DNA of 64,000 nt from Phenylobacterium sp. (GTDB lineage: Bacteria > Pseudomonadota > Alphaproteobacteria > Caulobacterales > Caulobacteraceae), in contig NZ_JADCBG010000110.1 of NCBI RefSeq assembly GCF_020253645.1, positions 1 through 64,000 of the forward strand, written 5' to 3'. This document shows, piece by piece, positions 43,992 through 54,622 of the stretch (positions within the stretch are counted from its first letter, which is position 1; every line of letters begins with the position of its first letter). The notes under the pieces were generated by a model, which was not told the DNA's origin, did not search any database, and saw nothing but the letters and a program-made list of their open reading frames with translations. Position numbers and translations under genes: made by a program.

Positions 43992-46133
43992 ATGGGGCCT
44001 CAGGTGAACTCAACGTCCAGGTCGATCCTCCTCCTCTCGGCGAGCCTCGCCTGCCTGTCCGGTCCGGCCCTTGCGGAAGTCGCCAGCAGCGTCTCCGAGG
44101 TCGTGGTGACCGGGCAGAGACAGGCCTATCGGGGCCTCTTCACGCCGGCCGAGACCCCCCAGAGCCTCGCCGTCATCTCGCAGCGCACCCTGCAGGACAA
44201 CAACATCACCGGCCTGACGGAGGCCCTCGACCTCAACGCGGGGATCGCCCGGCAGAACAACTTTGGCGGTCTGTGGGACTCCTACGCCGTCCGGGGCTTC
44301 GCAGGGGACGAAAACCTGCCCAGCGGCTACCTGGTGAACGGCTTCAACGGCGGTCGCGGATTCGGCGGTCCCCGTGACGTGTCCGGCGTCGAGCGGATCG
44401 AGATTCTCAAGGGGCCGAACGCTGCGCTCTTCGGTCGCGGAGAGCCCGGCGGGACGGTGAACATCGTCACTCGCAAGGCCCGTTTCGGAGAGAGCGGAGG
44501 CGACTTCAGCGCCAGCCTCGGGGCGTTCAACGCCCGCCGGGCGGATGCAGACGTGAACCTGGCGGCGGGAGATGTCGTCGGCGCCCGGTTGATCGGCTTC
44601 TACGAGGAGGCCGAGAGCTTCCGGCGGACGGTCAGCACCGAGCGCTACGGTTTCCTTCCCTCCTTCGGGTTCCGGCTGGGTGCGGACACGACCGTCACCT
44701 ACGACCTCGAGATCACCCGTCAGAAGGCGCCCTTTGACCGCGGCGTCCCGGCCATCGGCGGCGTCCTCGGCAAGGTGGACCGCCGGACCTTCCTGGGCGA
44801 GCCCGGCGACGGGCCCGTCAAGGCCGACGCCACCGGCCAGCAGCTCGAGATCCAGCACGACTTCAGCCCCGCCTGGAGCCTGCTCCTGGGCGCGGGTTTC
44901 CGCACGACAAGCCTGTCCGGCTTCTCCACCGAGGCCGAGCTCGCCGCCTCCCGGCAAAAGCTGAACGTCGATGGCAAGTCCCTCTCCCGCCAGAGGCGTT
45001 TCCGGGACTACGAGGCCGACCACGCGGTCCTGAGGGGCGAGGTGTCCGGCGACTTCCAGGCCCTTGGCGTCAGGCACCGCCTCCTCGTCGGGGCAGACTT
45101 CGACCGGTTCGAGAACAGCCAGCTCTTCCTGCGGTTCCGCCCGGCGGCGGTGAGCGGCAATCCCTCGGACCAGGCCGCCAATGTCATTGATGTCTTCGCC
45201 CCGGTCTATGGCCGGTTCCCGTTGCCGACCCCCGGTCCGCAGACGAACCGGCTGGACGTCCAGGAGGCTGCCGGCCTCTACATCCAGGACCAGATCAGCC
45301 TTTCGGACGCCCTGCAGATCCGGCTCGGCGTCCGCTATGACGATTTCTCGCTGGAGAGCCTCAACCGGGCGACAGGCGTGTCCCAGAACCGGTCGGAGAG
45401 CCGCCTCAGCCCGCAGGTCGGGCTGGTCTGGACCGCGACGCCGTCCCTCTCGCTGTTCGCGGCCTATGGCGAGGGCTTCCGCGCCAATATCGGCGCGACG
45501 GCGAAGGGCGAAGTCTTTGACCCCGAGATCAGCCGGTCTTTCGAGGCGGGCCTGCGGTTCACCCTCCTGGAGGGCGACCTGTCCGGAACCCTCGCCTACT
45601 TCTCGATGCGCAAGAGCCAGGTTCTCGCCGCTGACCCGGCCAATCCGGGCTTCTCCCTGCCCATCGGCAAGGCCGGCAGCCAGGGGGTCGAGTTCGACCT
45701 GAACGGCCGCCTTCCCGGCGGGGTCGAGGCCCTATTCTCCTACGCCTATGTCGAGGCCGAGGCCCGGTCGGATGTCCTTGATCCCAACTTCTCCCTCCAG
45801 ATCCGCAAGGGGGACCGGCTCATCAATGTGCCGCGCCACAGCCTGAACGCCCAGCTCGCCCGGGACTTCGATCTCGGGGAGACCGAGGTCCGTCTCGGCG
45901 CCGGCGTCCAGCATGTGGGCGAGCGGCTGGGCGAGACCGCGACGAAGTTCGAGCTGCCCGCCTACACCCTGGTCCGGCTGTTCGGCGCCTGGCGGGCCAC
46001 GGACCGGGTGGAGGTCTTCGGGGAGGTGCAGAACCTCTTTGACGAGACCTATTACACCAACAGCTTCGCCACCCTGTGGGTCCAGCCGGGCGCGCCGCGG
46101 ACCGGCTCGGTCGGGGTGCGCCTGCGCTTCTGA
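43992..46133 (+). CDS. TonB-dependent siderophore-type receptor
   Basis: Signal peptide; plug motifs SEVVVTGQRQAYRG, AETPQSLAVISQRTLQDN, YAVRGFAGDENLPSGYLVNGF, VERIEILKGPNAALFGRGEPGGTVNIVTRKA; terminal aromatic RLRF. Confidence 0.95.
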   Translation: MGPQVNSTSRSILLLSASLACLSGPALAEVASSVSEVVVTGQRQAYRGLFTPAETPQSLAVISQRTLQDNNITGLTEALDLNAGIARQNNFGGLWDSYAVRGFAGDENLPSGYLVNGFNGGRGFGGPRDVSGVERIEILKGPNAALFGRGEPGGTVNIVTRKARFGESGGDFSASLGAFNARRADADVNLAAGDVVGARLIGFYEEAESFRRTVSTERYGFLPSFGFRLGADTTVTYDLEITRQKAPFDRGVPAIGGVLGKVDRRTFLGEPGDGPVKADATGQQLEIQHDFSPAWSLLLGAGFRTTSLSGFSTEAELAASRQKLNVDGKSLSRQRRFRDYEADHAVLRGEVSGDFQALGVRHRLLVGADFDRFENSQLFLRFRPAAVSGNPSDQAANVIDVFAPVYGRFPLPTPGPQTNRLDVQEAAGLYIQDQISLSDALQIRLGVRYDDFSLESLNRATGVSQNRSESRLSPQVGLVWTATPSLSLFAAYGEGFRANIGATAKGEVFDPEISRSFEAGLRFTLLEGDLSGTLAYFSMRKSQVLAADPANPGFSLPIGKAGSQGVEFDLNGRLPGGVEALFSYAYVEAEARSDVLDPNFSLQIRKGDRLINVPRHSLNAQLARDFDLGETEVRLGAGVQHVGERLGETATKFELPAYTLVRLFGAWRATDRVEVFGEVQNLFDETYYTNSFATLWVQPGAPRTGSVGVRLRF

Positions 46134-46136
46134 GCC

Positions 46137-47981
46137 TCAGTCCACCGGGGTCCCGGCCACCAGGGCCAGGACGGCGGGGCCGTAGCGGGCGAGCTTGGTC
46201 TCGCCGACGCCGCTGACCCGGGACAGGGCTGCAGAATCGGCCGGTCGGACCGTCGCGATCTCCGCCAGGGTGCGGTCGCTGAAGATGACATAGGGGGGCG
46301 CCTTCTGGCGCACCGCCTCGGCCCGGCGCCAGGCGCGCAGGGCGGAGAAGAGTTGCGGATCGCCCTCGAAATCGGTCCCGGGACCGTCGCGCCGGCGTCG
46401 TGCGGGCGTCGCGCCGGCGTCGCGGGACCCGTCGGGGTGACGCTGCGCCAGGCGTCCCTCCACCCGTCGCTCTCCTCGATAGACCGCGCGCACGGCGTCC
46501 GCGTCGCCCAGGGTGATGAGGGGCCGGCCCTCGTTCGGGTCCTCGCGCAGGAGGCCATCGAAGATCAGCTGGTCGATCAGGCCCCGCCAGGCGCCCGCCG
46601 GCAGCTCGGCGCCCACCCCGAAGGTGCTCAGACCCGCCTCGAAGGCCGAGGGCTCGCGGGTCTTGCCGAGGAGGTGCTCCACCAGACGGCCGCGGCCATA
46701 CCGCCCGTTCAGCCGGTGAGCGGCGGACAGCACCTTCTGGGCCTGGAGGGTCAGGTCCGCGCCCTTCGGGGGATTCAAACAGTTGTCGCAGCGGCCGCAG
46801 TCCGCCACGCCCTCCTCGCCGAAATAGCGGCGGACCGCCGCCGTGCGGCAGGCGCCCCCGTCCAGCAGGGCGTAGAGCTGGCGCACCTTGCGCACCTGCA
46901 CTGCGCGGACCTCGTCGGAGAGGGCCTGGCCGTCCAGCCGACGCAGGGCCCAGGCCATGTCCGAGGCGCCGTAGAGGGTGATCCCCTCGGCGGGCTCGCC
47001 GTCGCGCCCGGCGCGGCCCACCTCCTGCCAGTAGGCCTCGATGGAGGCGGGCGGGTCGGCGTGGATCACGTAGCGGACGTCCGGCTTGTCCACCCCCATG
47101 CCGAAGGCGATGGTGGCCACCATGACGGCGTCGTCGGCGGCCAGAAACCCCGCCAGGCGGCGCTCGCGCAGGTCGCGGTCCAGGCCGGCGTGGTAGGCCA
47201 TGGCCGGCAGGCCGGCGGCGCAGAGCTCGGCGGCCAGGGCCTCGGTTCCGTCCCGGGAGCCGGCGTAGATCACCCCCGGCCGGTCGCGCCGCGCCTTGGC
47301 CAGCTCCAGCACCCGCTTGCGTCCCGTCCCGGCCTTGCGCTCGGCGGAGAGGGCCAGCTCCGGCCGGTCGAAGGAGGCGACGAACTCCCGGGCGGCGCCC
47401 AGGTGCAGGCCCTCGCGGATGTCCTGCCGGGTCCGGGCGTCGGCGGTGGCCGTCACCGCCAGCCGCGGGACCCCGGGGAAGACCTCGGCCAGGCGCCCCA
47501 GCAACCGGTATTCGGGGCGGAAGTCGTGGCCCCACTGGCTCACGCAGTGGGCCTCGTCGATGGCGATCACCGACAGGGGAACCTGGGACAGCCGCTCCAG
47601 CATCCAGGGCTGCAAGAGGCCCTCGGGCGAGACGTAGAGGAGGTCGAGGGTCCCGGCCTCGATCCGCGCCCAGGTGGCGGCGCGGTCTTCGGGCGCGGTG
47701 AGGGAGTCCAGCCGGGCGGCGGCGACCCCCGCCTGGACCAGGCCCGCCACCTGGTCGGCCATCAGGGCGATGAGGGGGCTGACCACCAGGCCGAGGCCGG
47801 GCCGCAGCAGGGCGGGGATCTGGTAGCAGACACTCTTGCCCCCGCCAGTGGGCAGGACGGCCAGGGCCGGACGACCGGCCATCACCTCGGCGATCACCGG
47901 CGCCTGCAGGCCCCGGAAGCCGGCGTGCCCGAAGACACGGCGCAGGACCTCCTGCGCCTCCTGTAGCGAATCGTCGGACAT
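46137..47981 (-). CDS. recQ: DNA helicase RecQ
   Basis: LAVLPTGGGKSVCYQIPALL, IDEAHCVSQWGHDFRPEY, C-terminal HRDC-like domain. Confidence 0.97.
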   Translation of the reverse strand: MSDDSLQEAQEVLRRVFGHAGFRGLQAPVIAEVMAGRPALAVLPTGGGKSVCYQIPALLRPGLGLVVSPLIALMADQVAGLVQAGVAAARLDSLTAPEDRAATWARIEAGTLDLLYVSPEGLLQPWMLERLSQVPLSVIAIDEAHCVSQWGHDFRPEYRLLGRLAEVFPGVPRLAVTATADARTRQDIREGLHLGAAREFVASFDRPELALSAERKAGTGRKRVLELAKARRDRPGVIYAGSRDGTEALAAELCAAGLPAMAYHAGLDRDLRERRLAGFLAADDAVMVATIAFGMGVDKPDVRYVIHADPPASIEAYWQEVGRAGRDGEPAEGITLYGASDMAWALRRLDGQALSDEVRAVQVRKVRQLYALLDGGACRTAAVRRYFGEEGVADCGRCDNCLNPPKGADLTLQAQKVLSAAHRLNGRYGRGRLVEHLLGKTREPSAFEAGLSTFGVGAELPAGAWRGLIDQLIFDGLLREDPNEGRPLITLGDADAVRAVYRGERRVEGRLAQRHPDGSRDAGATPARRRRDGPGTDFEGDPQLFSALRAWRRAEAVRQKAPPYVIFSDRTLAEIATVRPADSAALSRVSGVGETKLARYGPAVLALVAGTPVD

Positions 47982-48039
47982 GCCCCTCTATCGCCCGCCC
48001 CGCTGCGGCTGCGAAGGGGCGGAAGGCGGCGCGCCGGGC

Positions 48040-49791
48040 CTATTCGGCGGCGAGGGCCGCCGGGGCGTCCTGGGCGCCGCGGACCAGCCGCCCGGGCAGG
48101 GCGCCGGTGGGCTCGCCGTCGCGGTAGGTGACCTGTCCGGCCACCAGGGTGGCGACATAGCCCCGCGCCCTCTGCAGGAGCCGCCGCCCGCCCGCCGGCA
48201 GGTCATAGCCCACCGTGGGCGGCTCCACCGCCAGACGGTCGAAGTCGATGACGTTGAGGTCGGCGCGCAGGCTGGGCGCCACCAGGCCCCGGTCCAGAAG
48301 GCCCACCGTCTCCGCCGTCGCCCGGGTCTGCAGGCGGACCATGTGTTCCAGGGGCAGGCGCGGACCCCGGGTCCGGTCCCGGGCCCAGAGGGTCAGGTTG
48401 GTGGTCGGGAAGCTGCCGTCACAGATCATGCCCACATGCGCGCCGCCGTCGGACAGGCCGGCCACGCAGTCGGGATGGCGCAGCATGTCATAGGCCGGGT
48501 CCAGCCCGCCGTCGGCGTAGTTCAGGAAGGGCAGGTAGAGCATGCCGCGCCCGCCGCGGGTCATCATGTGGTCCAGGGCCACGGCTTCGGGGGCGACGCC
48601 CCGGGCCCGGGCCAGGGCGCCGATGGAGTCCTCGCGTCTCGGCTCGTAGTCCGGCGTCTCGGCCATCAGGAACATGTTGTCCCAGTCCCGGGTCAGGCGC
48701 GAGGCGATGGCCGCGCCGCCCGGCGGGACCGCGTCGTCGAGGAGGGCGGCCCGGAAGGAGGCCTCCGCCAGCCGCGCCATGCGCTGCTCCAGGGGCAGGG
48801 CCGCCACCGACTTCCAGGCCTCGGTGTGGCTGAAGGGGTTGAGGGTCAGCTCGAAGCCCAGCAGCACGCCCACCCCCCGGCCGCAGACCTGGGCGCGCAT
48901 GGGCAGGCCCTCGGCGGTCGCGGCGGACAGGGCGGCCAGCAGGTCGCGCCAGGCGTTGGGCGCCTTGGGGCCTTGCAGCAGGCTGAAGGACAGGGGCCGG
49001 CCCGAGGCCTCCACCAGCCGGCGCATCAGGCCGAACTCGGCCTTCGGGTCGGCGAAGTCGGAGACGAACTGCAGGACGCCGCGCCCGGCGGCCTTCAGCC
49101 CCAGGGCGATGCCCATCAGCTCGTCCTCGGCGGCGGTCAGGGTCGGCGTCGGCTGGCCGTCCGAGGTGCGGTGATTGAGGGTCCGCGAGGTGGAAAAGCC
49201 CAGGGCGCCGGCCTCCATGGCCCGCTTGGCCAGGGCCGACATGGCGGCGATGTCGGCGGGGCTGGCCGGCTCGCGGTTCGCGCCGCGCTCGCCCATGACA
49301 AAGACCCGCAGGGCCGCGTGCGGCAGCTGGGCGCCGACGTCGAGGTCGTAGGCCCGGCCGGACAGGGACTGGAGATAGTCGGGATAGCTCTCCCAGTTCC
49401 AGGGCAGGCCCTCGGCCAGGACCGGGTGGGGAATGTCCTCCACCCCCTCCATCAGCCGGATCAGCCGGTCGTGGTCCTCGGGCCGGCAGGGGGCGAAGCC
49501 GACCCCGCAATTGCCCATGACGGCGGTGGTCACACCGTGCCATGCGGAGGGGGTGAGGTGGTGGTCCCAGGTGACCTGGCCGTCATAGTGGGTGTGGATG
49601 TCGACGAAGCCGGGGGTGACGATCCTGCCCCGCGCGTCGATCTCCTCGGCGCCTGACCCGCTGACGGCGCCGACAGCGGCGATCCGCCCGTCCTTCACCG
49701 CCACGTCGGCCTCGCGCCCCGGCGCCCCGGAGCCGTCGATCACCGTCCCGCCGCGGACCACCAGGTCGTAGGCGCGTTCCCGTCCGGCCAT
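48040..49791 (-). CDS. N-acyl-D-amino-acid deacylase family amidohydrolase
   Basis: [81 protein letters not shown]. Confidence 0.93.
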   Translation of the reverse strand: MAGRERAYDLVVRGGTVIDGSGAPGREADVAVKDGRIAAVGAVSGSGAEEIDARGRIVTPGFVDIHTHYDGQVTWDHHLTPSAWHGVTTAVMGNCGVGFAPCRPEDHDRLIRLMEGVEDIPHPVLAEGLPWNWESYPDYLQSLSGRAYDLDVGAQLPHAALRVFVMGERGANREPASPADIAAMSALAKRAMEAGALGFSTSRTLNHRTSDGQPTPTLTAAEDELMGIALGLKAAGRGVLQFVSDFADPKAEFGLMRRLVEASGRPLSFSLLQGPKAPNAWRDLLAALSAATAEGLPMRAQVCGRGVGVLLGFELTLNPFSHTEAWKSVAALPLEQRMARLAEASFRAALLDDAVPPGGAAIASRLTRDWDNMFLMAETPDYEPRREDSIGALARARGVAPEAVALDHMMTRGGRGMLYLPFLNYADGGLDPAYDMLRHPDCVAGLSDGGAHVGMICDGSFPTTNLTLWARDRTRGPRLPLEHMVRLQTRATAETVGLLDRGLVAPSLRADLNVIDFDRLAVEPPTVGYDLPAGGRRLLQRARGYVATLVAGQVTYRDGEPTGALPGRLVRGAQDAPAALAAE

Positions 49792-49888
49792 GACATCTCC
49801 TCCGTCGCGGTCCCCGCCGCGTGAGGGAGATTCAGCGCCTATCGCGGGTGCGGGGTCAAGATGGCGCAGCGTCGCCCGCCCTGCGCTC

Positions 49889-51178
49889 TCACCCCGCCAG
49901 GTCGCGGACGCACAGGACGTGGTTGTGGCCGCGGATGTCGTCGCCCTGGGGGCCGAAGCCTTCGGGAAAGGCGCCGGGGCGGGCCGTCTTCGGGTCGCTG
50001 CGCAGGGCGCCGGCGCCGTGCACGTCCATCCACTGGCGCCGGCCCGAGCCTGGGGGCGCCTCCATATAGCCCCGCGCCGGGCCGATCGCCGCATAGACCG
50101 CCAGCTCGCCGGTCCGGGAGAAGGCGCGGCCGGGCTCCGTGGCGGGCGGCGGGCCCTCCAGATGGGTGGTGGAGGACCAGAGGTAGGCCTCCCGGTCGCT
50201 CAGGACGAACACCGGGTCGAGGGCCGGGATGCGGGAATAATCGACGATGGAGTGGAGTTCCTTGGCGTCTGGAAGGCGCCAGTCCCGGCGCCCGGCGAGG
50301 GAGAGGCCGTCGCAGTAGGCCAGGGCCTTGGCCCAGCTGAGGGCGCCCGCGGTCTCGCGCCGCTGCCAGACGAGACCGCTGGCCCGGTCGGTCACCGTCT
50401 CGGCGTCGGGATGGAAGTCGTTGCGCCCATAGGCGGGCCCACGGACCAGACGCACGGCCAGCCGGTGGGGCGTCTGCATGCGGTTGGCCGGGTCCATGAC
50501 CGGATAGCCTTTGATCCGGCCATCGGCGAAGTTGACGCCAAAGACCGTGTCGTCTCCGCCCATGGTGCGGCCGATATAGGGGGTCGCGCTCCACTCCTGG
50601 ACGTCGATGGGCCTTCGGCCTTGGGCGGCGTCGCCCAGGCCCGAGCCGGCGGCGTAGGCGAAGTCGAAGACCGAGGCGTCGATGTAGGGGCGCGAGGTCC
50701 GCGGATCTCCGGTGTAGCCGCCGCGATAGTCGATGAGGGAGAAGAGTTCGCGGAGGGTGGGGACGCGCCAGTCGTCATGACCCCCCAGCCGGCTCGCCCG
50801 GGCGAAGCCTTCGAGCTCGGCGTAGGCCATCGGGCGGCTTGGCGCCTTCGCCCAGACCAGGCCGGTCACCTGGTCGACGACCGTGCCGTCGCCATTGTCG
50901 CGATAGGCGGGCCTGCGGCCGGGATGCTGGGCGTCCTGTCCGGCGAGGAAGGCCCCCTCCGCCGGGCAGGCGATGACCTCGCCGGTCTCGCCGTAGCAGC
51001 GGTCCTGCGCCGTCCCGACGACCGGATAGGAGGCCGGGGCCGGCGGCGGGGGGGCCGCTCCCCCGGGCCAGGCCGACGCCAGAAGGATGAAACCGCCCGC
51101 GAGGGCGCCCAGAAGGGGACTGAACCGCTGGCCGGTGATCGGGCGCCTTCGGCGGTGGGCGCGGCCCTGTCCGACCAT
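49889..51178 (-). CDS. DUF1566 (Lcl-type) domain protein with duplicated domain
   Basis: Two repeats of V(T/D)...GLVW...W(A/R)..(L)..L.G..DWR(V/L)P...EL.S(L/I)(I/V)DY. Confidence 0.88.
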   Translation of the reverse strand: MVGQGRAHRRRRPITGQRFSPLLGALAGGFILLASAWPGGAAPPPPAPASYPVVGTAQDRCYGETGEVIACPAEGAFLAGQDAQHPGRRPAYRDNGDGTVVDQVTGLVWAKAPSRPMAYAELEGFARASRLGGHDDWRVPTLRELFSLIDYRGGYTGDPRTSRPYIDASVFDFAYAAGSGLGDAAQGRRPIDVQEWSATPYIGRTMGGDDTVFGVNFADGRIKGYPVMDPANRMQTPHRLAVRLVRGPAYGRNDFHPDAETVTDRASGLVWQRRETAGALSWAKALAYCDGLSLAGRRDWRLPDAKELHSIVDYSRIPALDPVFVLSDREAYLWSSTTHLEGPPPATEPGRAFSRTGELAVYAAIGPARGYMEAPPGSGRRQWMDVHGAGALRSDPKTARPGAFPEGFGPQGDDIRGHNHVLCVRDLAG

Positions 51179-51396
51179 GAGGTCTCCTCCGTCGCCGCCC
51201 CCGGCCCGGAAAGTGATTGAGCCCCTGGAGGCGGGGTCCGGTCAAGGTCTCGCGGGCGCCGGCTGGTCTCGTCGCCGTCAAGATTCGGAGCCTCTGCGTC
51301 CAGCCACAGGTCGCCACCGGCGCCCTGAGCGGCTTCATCTTCCCTTTCGTCCCGCCGGGACTATCTGAGTCTGCATCCTGAACCCCGGAGACCCCG

Positions 51397-51714
51397 ATGC
51401 TGACCTCGACCACCCCCTATATCGCCGGCCGCGAGATTGCCGAGACCCTCGGCGTGGTGACGGGCGAGGCCATCATCGGGGCCAACATCTTCCGCGACCT
51501 CCTGGCCGGGCTCACCGACATCGTCGGCGGCCGCTCCCGCGCTTACGAGTCGGCCATGCGGGACGCCCGGGAGATCGCGCTGAAGGAGATGGGCGAGGAG
51601 GCCCGCCGCCGGGGCGGCGACGCCGTGGTGGGCGTGGACCTGGACTATGAGACCTTGGGGTCCGGCAGCATGCTGATGGTCTCGGCCACCGGCACGGCGG
51701 TGCGGCTGAGGTAG
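51397..51714 (+). CDS. YbjQ family (UPF0145) protein
   Basis: [77 protein letters not shown]. Confidence 0.95.
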   Translation: MLTSTTPYIAGREIAETLGVVTGEAIIGANIFRDLLAGLTDIVGGRSRAYESAMRDAREIALKEMGEEARRRGGDAVVGVDLDYETLGSGSMLMVSATGTAVRLR

Positions 51715-51843
51715 GCGCTCAGGCCCCGTCGTCGCCGCCCGTCCCGGGGGGCGTGACCTCGACATCCGCAGACTCTCCCTGAGGACAGGAGGCGCCGGGC
51801 GCGGTCCCGGTGCGTGGTGCGCAGGGTCCGCGCAGGCGGTTCC

Positions 51844-52743
51844 CTAGGATGCGGCCAGCTCGCGCACGACGTCGATGAAGGCGCGCAGCTTGCGGGCTTC
51901 TGCGGCGCGACGGGGGAAATAGAGGAAGAGGCCGGGCTCCTGGATCGCAGCGTCGGGGAGCAGCTCGACAAGGCGGCCGGCGGACAGGTCGTCTGTCACC
52001 AGCGGCTCGTAGATGTACGCCACGCCTATCCCGGCGAGCGCAAGGTCGCGGGCATAGCTCGCGTCCGAGACCCGCACCGTGCCGCTGACCGGCGCCGCCA
52101 CCTCCCGGGCTCCGTCCCTGAACTCCCAGTCATAGATCGCGCCGGAGGTCAGCAGGCGGAAGCCGATACAGTTGTGATCCCCCAGGTCGGCCAAAGATTC
52201 GGGCCCCGGGCGTTCCGCCAGATAGCCCGGTGAGGCGACAAGGATTGCACGGAAGGGTGGGGTCATCCGCACCGCCACCATGTCCCGCGCGATCATCTCT
52301 CCGAGCCTTACGCCGGCGTCGAATCCCTGCGCGACGACATCGACCAGGGCGTCGTCGCTGATCACCTCGACCACAAGGCGAGGATGACGCCGCGCCATCT
52401 CGGCGAGGATCGCGGTCAGGCCCATGCCGAAGGCGATCCGCGGGACATTGAGGCGCAGAACGCCGGTCACGTCCCGCTGCCAGGCCGCCACCCGCTCGGC
52501 TGCGGCGTCGATCTCGTCAAGGGCGCGTTGTGCGGCCTCGATGAACACCTCCCCCGCTTCGGTCAGCGCGACGCTGCGTGTGGTGCGTGCAAACAGTGGC
52601 GCGCCGAGATGCATCTCAGCGGTGCGCACCGAATGGCTGACGGCCGAGGCGCCTAGATCGAGTTCGGCGGCGGCGCGGACAAAGCTGCGCGTTCGCGCGA
52701 CGGCGACCACAATGGGCAGATGCGGCAGCAGGGCGCGATCCAT
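51844..52743 (-). CDS. LysR family transcriptional regulator
   Basis: Winged HTH VVAVARTRSFVRAAAELDLGASAVSHSVRTAEMHLGAPLFARTTRSVALTEAGE. Confidence 0.95.
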   Translation of the reverse strand: MDRALLPHLPIVVAVARTRSFVRAAAELDLGASAVSHSVRTAEMHLGAPLFARTTRSVALTEAGEVFIEAAQRALDEIDAAAERVAAWQRDVTGVLRLNVPRIAFGMGLTAILAEMARRHPRLVVEVISDDALVDVVAQGFDAGVRLGEMIARDMVAVRMTPPFRAILVASPGYLAERPGPESLADLGDHNCIGFRLLTSGAIYDWEFRDGAREVAAPVSGTVRVSDASYARDLALAGIGVAYIYEPLVTDDLSAGRLVELLPDAAIQEPGLFLYFPRRAAEARKLRAFIDVVRELAAS

Positions 52744-52843
52744 TCCTGAATCCTATCGCATATCCCATCCGATTTCAGGCCCATTGTTTGATCAATGCTC
52801 ATCACCGATCTCCGGCCCCTGATCTTCGGCCGAGGAGCCCGCC

Positions 52844-53704
52844 ATGTCCGACAGCGACAACCCGACCCGCACCTGGTTCATCACCGGAGCGACATCCGGC
52901 TTTGGCCTCGAACTCGCCCGGGCCGTGCTCGAGCGCGGCGAGCGGGCGGTGCTGGCCGGTCGGAGGGTCGACCGGCTCTCCGCGCTTGCGGGCAGACACC
53001 GGGGTCGCGTCCTGCCCATCGCGGTTGACCTGACCGACCCCGGGGCGCGGGCGAGCGCCGTCGCGAAGGGGCTCTCCCGGTTTGGCCGGATCGATGTGCT
53101 CGCCAACATCGCCGGCCGCGGCTCCCTCGGCGCCGTCGAGGAGTTCGCGCCCGAACAGCTGCGCGAGCAGATGGAGCTGAACTTCTTCGCCGCCGCCGAG
53201 CTGGCCCGGGCCGTGCTCCCGGCCATGCGCCGGCAGGGCTGCGGCCATATCCTCAACCTAACCAGTATCGGCGGCCTCGTCTCGATGGGTGGCTTCGGCC
53301 CCTACTGCGCGTCCAAGTTCGCCCTGGAGGGCTGGAGCGAGGCGCTTCGCGAGGAAGGGGCGCCCCTCGGCATACGCGTGACCATCGTCGAGCCGGGCGC
53401 CTTCCGCACCGAGTTCGCCGGCGAAGCCAACATGCGACCCGCGCATCCGATGGACATCTACCGCCCTATCGTCGCACCCCTTGAGGACTATCTTTACGGC
53501 GGTGACGGCAAGCAGATGGGCGATCCCGCCAAGGCTGCGGCCCTTATGATCGCAGTGGTCGACAGCGAGGCTCCGCCGCTCCGCCTGATGATGGGCGCCG
53601 ACGCCTTCGGAATGTGGGAAAACGCGATCGCCGCCCGCCAGGCCGATATCTCCAGCTGGCGCGAGCGCGGCCTCGCGACGGCGTTCGACGAGGCCGGGGA
53701 ATAG
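52844..53704 (+). CDS. SDR family NAD(P)-dependent oxidoreductase
   Basis: TWFITGATSGFGLELARAVLERGERAVLAGRR; catalytic YCASKFALEGWSEALREE. Confidence 0.95.
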   Translation: MSDSDNPTRTWFITGATSGFGLELARAVLERGERAVLAGRRVDRLSALAGRHRGRVLPIAVDLTDPGARASAVAKGLSRFGRIDVLANIAGRGSLGAVEEFAPEQLREQMELNFFAAAELARAVLPAMRRQGCGHILNLTSIGGLVSMGGFGPYCASKFALEGWSEALREEGAPLGIRVTIVEPGAFRTEFAGEANMRPAHPMDIYRPIVAPLEDYLYGGDGKQMGDPAKAAALMIAVVDSEAPPLRLMMGADAFGMWENAIAARQADISSWRERGLATAFDEAGE

Positions 53705-53779
53705 GGTCGGGCAAGGGCCGGCGCCCCCGGCCTGCGGAGGGCCCAGGCCCCGGGCGGGGGGTGCGGGTGAGGTCGCGGT

Positions 53780-54622
53780 TCAGGTCTTCGGGCGGGGGAG
53801 GCTCCTGGCGAAGTCCAGGAAGGCGGCGTCGAAGGCCTCCGGCGTCTCCAGGAAGGCCGCGTGCCCGGCGTCGAACAGGGCGATCCGGGCGCCCGGGGTC
53901 CGGCGGGCGAGGCCCCTGACCAGGAACCAGGGCAGGATCCGGTCCCTCAGGCCCCAGGCGAAGAGAATGGGGATCCGCAGACCCCGCAGCACGGGCCGGA
54001 TGTCTGCCTCGGGCTCGGCGAAGCTGCGCCAGGCTTCGGCGAGGACCGGGGCGGCTTTCTCGCAGCCGGCGACGATCTCTTCCCGGCGCCAGGCCGCCTC
54101 GGGGCGCGGCAGAACCTGCTGGTAGTATCGCCTGAACCACGCCGGGAAGCCGGCGTCCCCTGAAGCCGCCTTTTCGAACCGTCGGGCCATGTGACGGCAG
54201 AACATCCTGATGAAGAGGTTCGGCGGGATCAGTCCGCCCGTATTGCACAGGACGAGACCGCGGACCCGGTCGGCATGGTTCGCAGTGCAGAGGATGGCGG
54301 CCGCGCCGCCGATGGAGTTTCCGAGGAAGATCACGTCCCTCAGATCCAGGGCTTCAAGGACGCCGCCTGCAAGCGCGGCGTAGCGCTCTGCGCTCGCTGG
54401 CGCGGCTTCCCTCGGGCTCTCGCCCTGGCCCGGCCAGTCCAGGGCGATGAAGGTGAAGTCTCCGCCCAGTCTCTGGGCCAGGCGGTCGAAGTCCCGGGCG
54501 CCGTGTCCTGTCGCGTGGAGGCAGACGACCGGCGGTCCGCTGCCGCAGCGAGTTAGGCTGAGGTCTACGCCAAGGATGGAGACTGAGCCCCGTGAGACCG
54601 TGGATTCAAAGCTTTCCGACAT
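53780..54622 (-). CDS. Alpha/beta fold hydrolase
   Basis: VVCLHATGHGARDFDRLAQRL, nucleophile elbow FLGNSIGGAAAIL, GHAAFLETPEAF. Confidence 0.92.
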   Translation of the reverse strand: MSESFESTVSRGSVSILGVDLSLTRCGSGPPVVCLHATGHGARDFDRLAQRLGGDFTFIALDWPGQGESPREAAPASAERYAALAGGVLEALDLRDVIFLGNSIGGAAAILCTANHADRVRGLVLCNTGGLIPPNLFIRMFCRHMARRFEKAASGDAGFPAWFRRYYQQVLPRPEAAWRREEIVAGCEKAAPVLAEAWRSFAEPEADIRPVLRGLRIPILFAWGLRDRILPWFLVRGLARRTPGARIALFDAGHAAFLETPEAFDAAFLDFARSLPRPKT

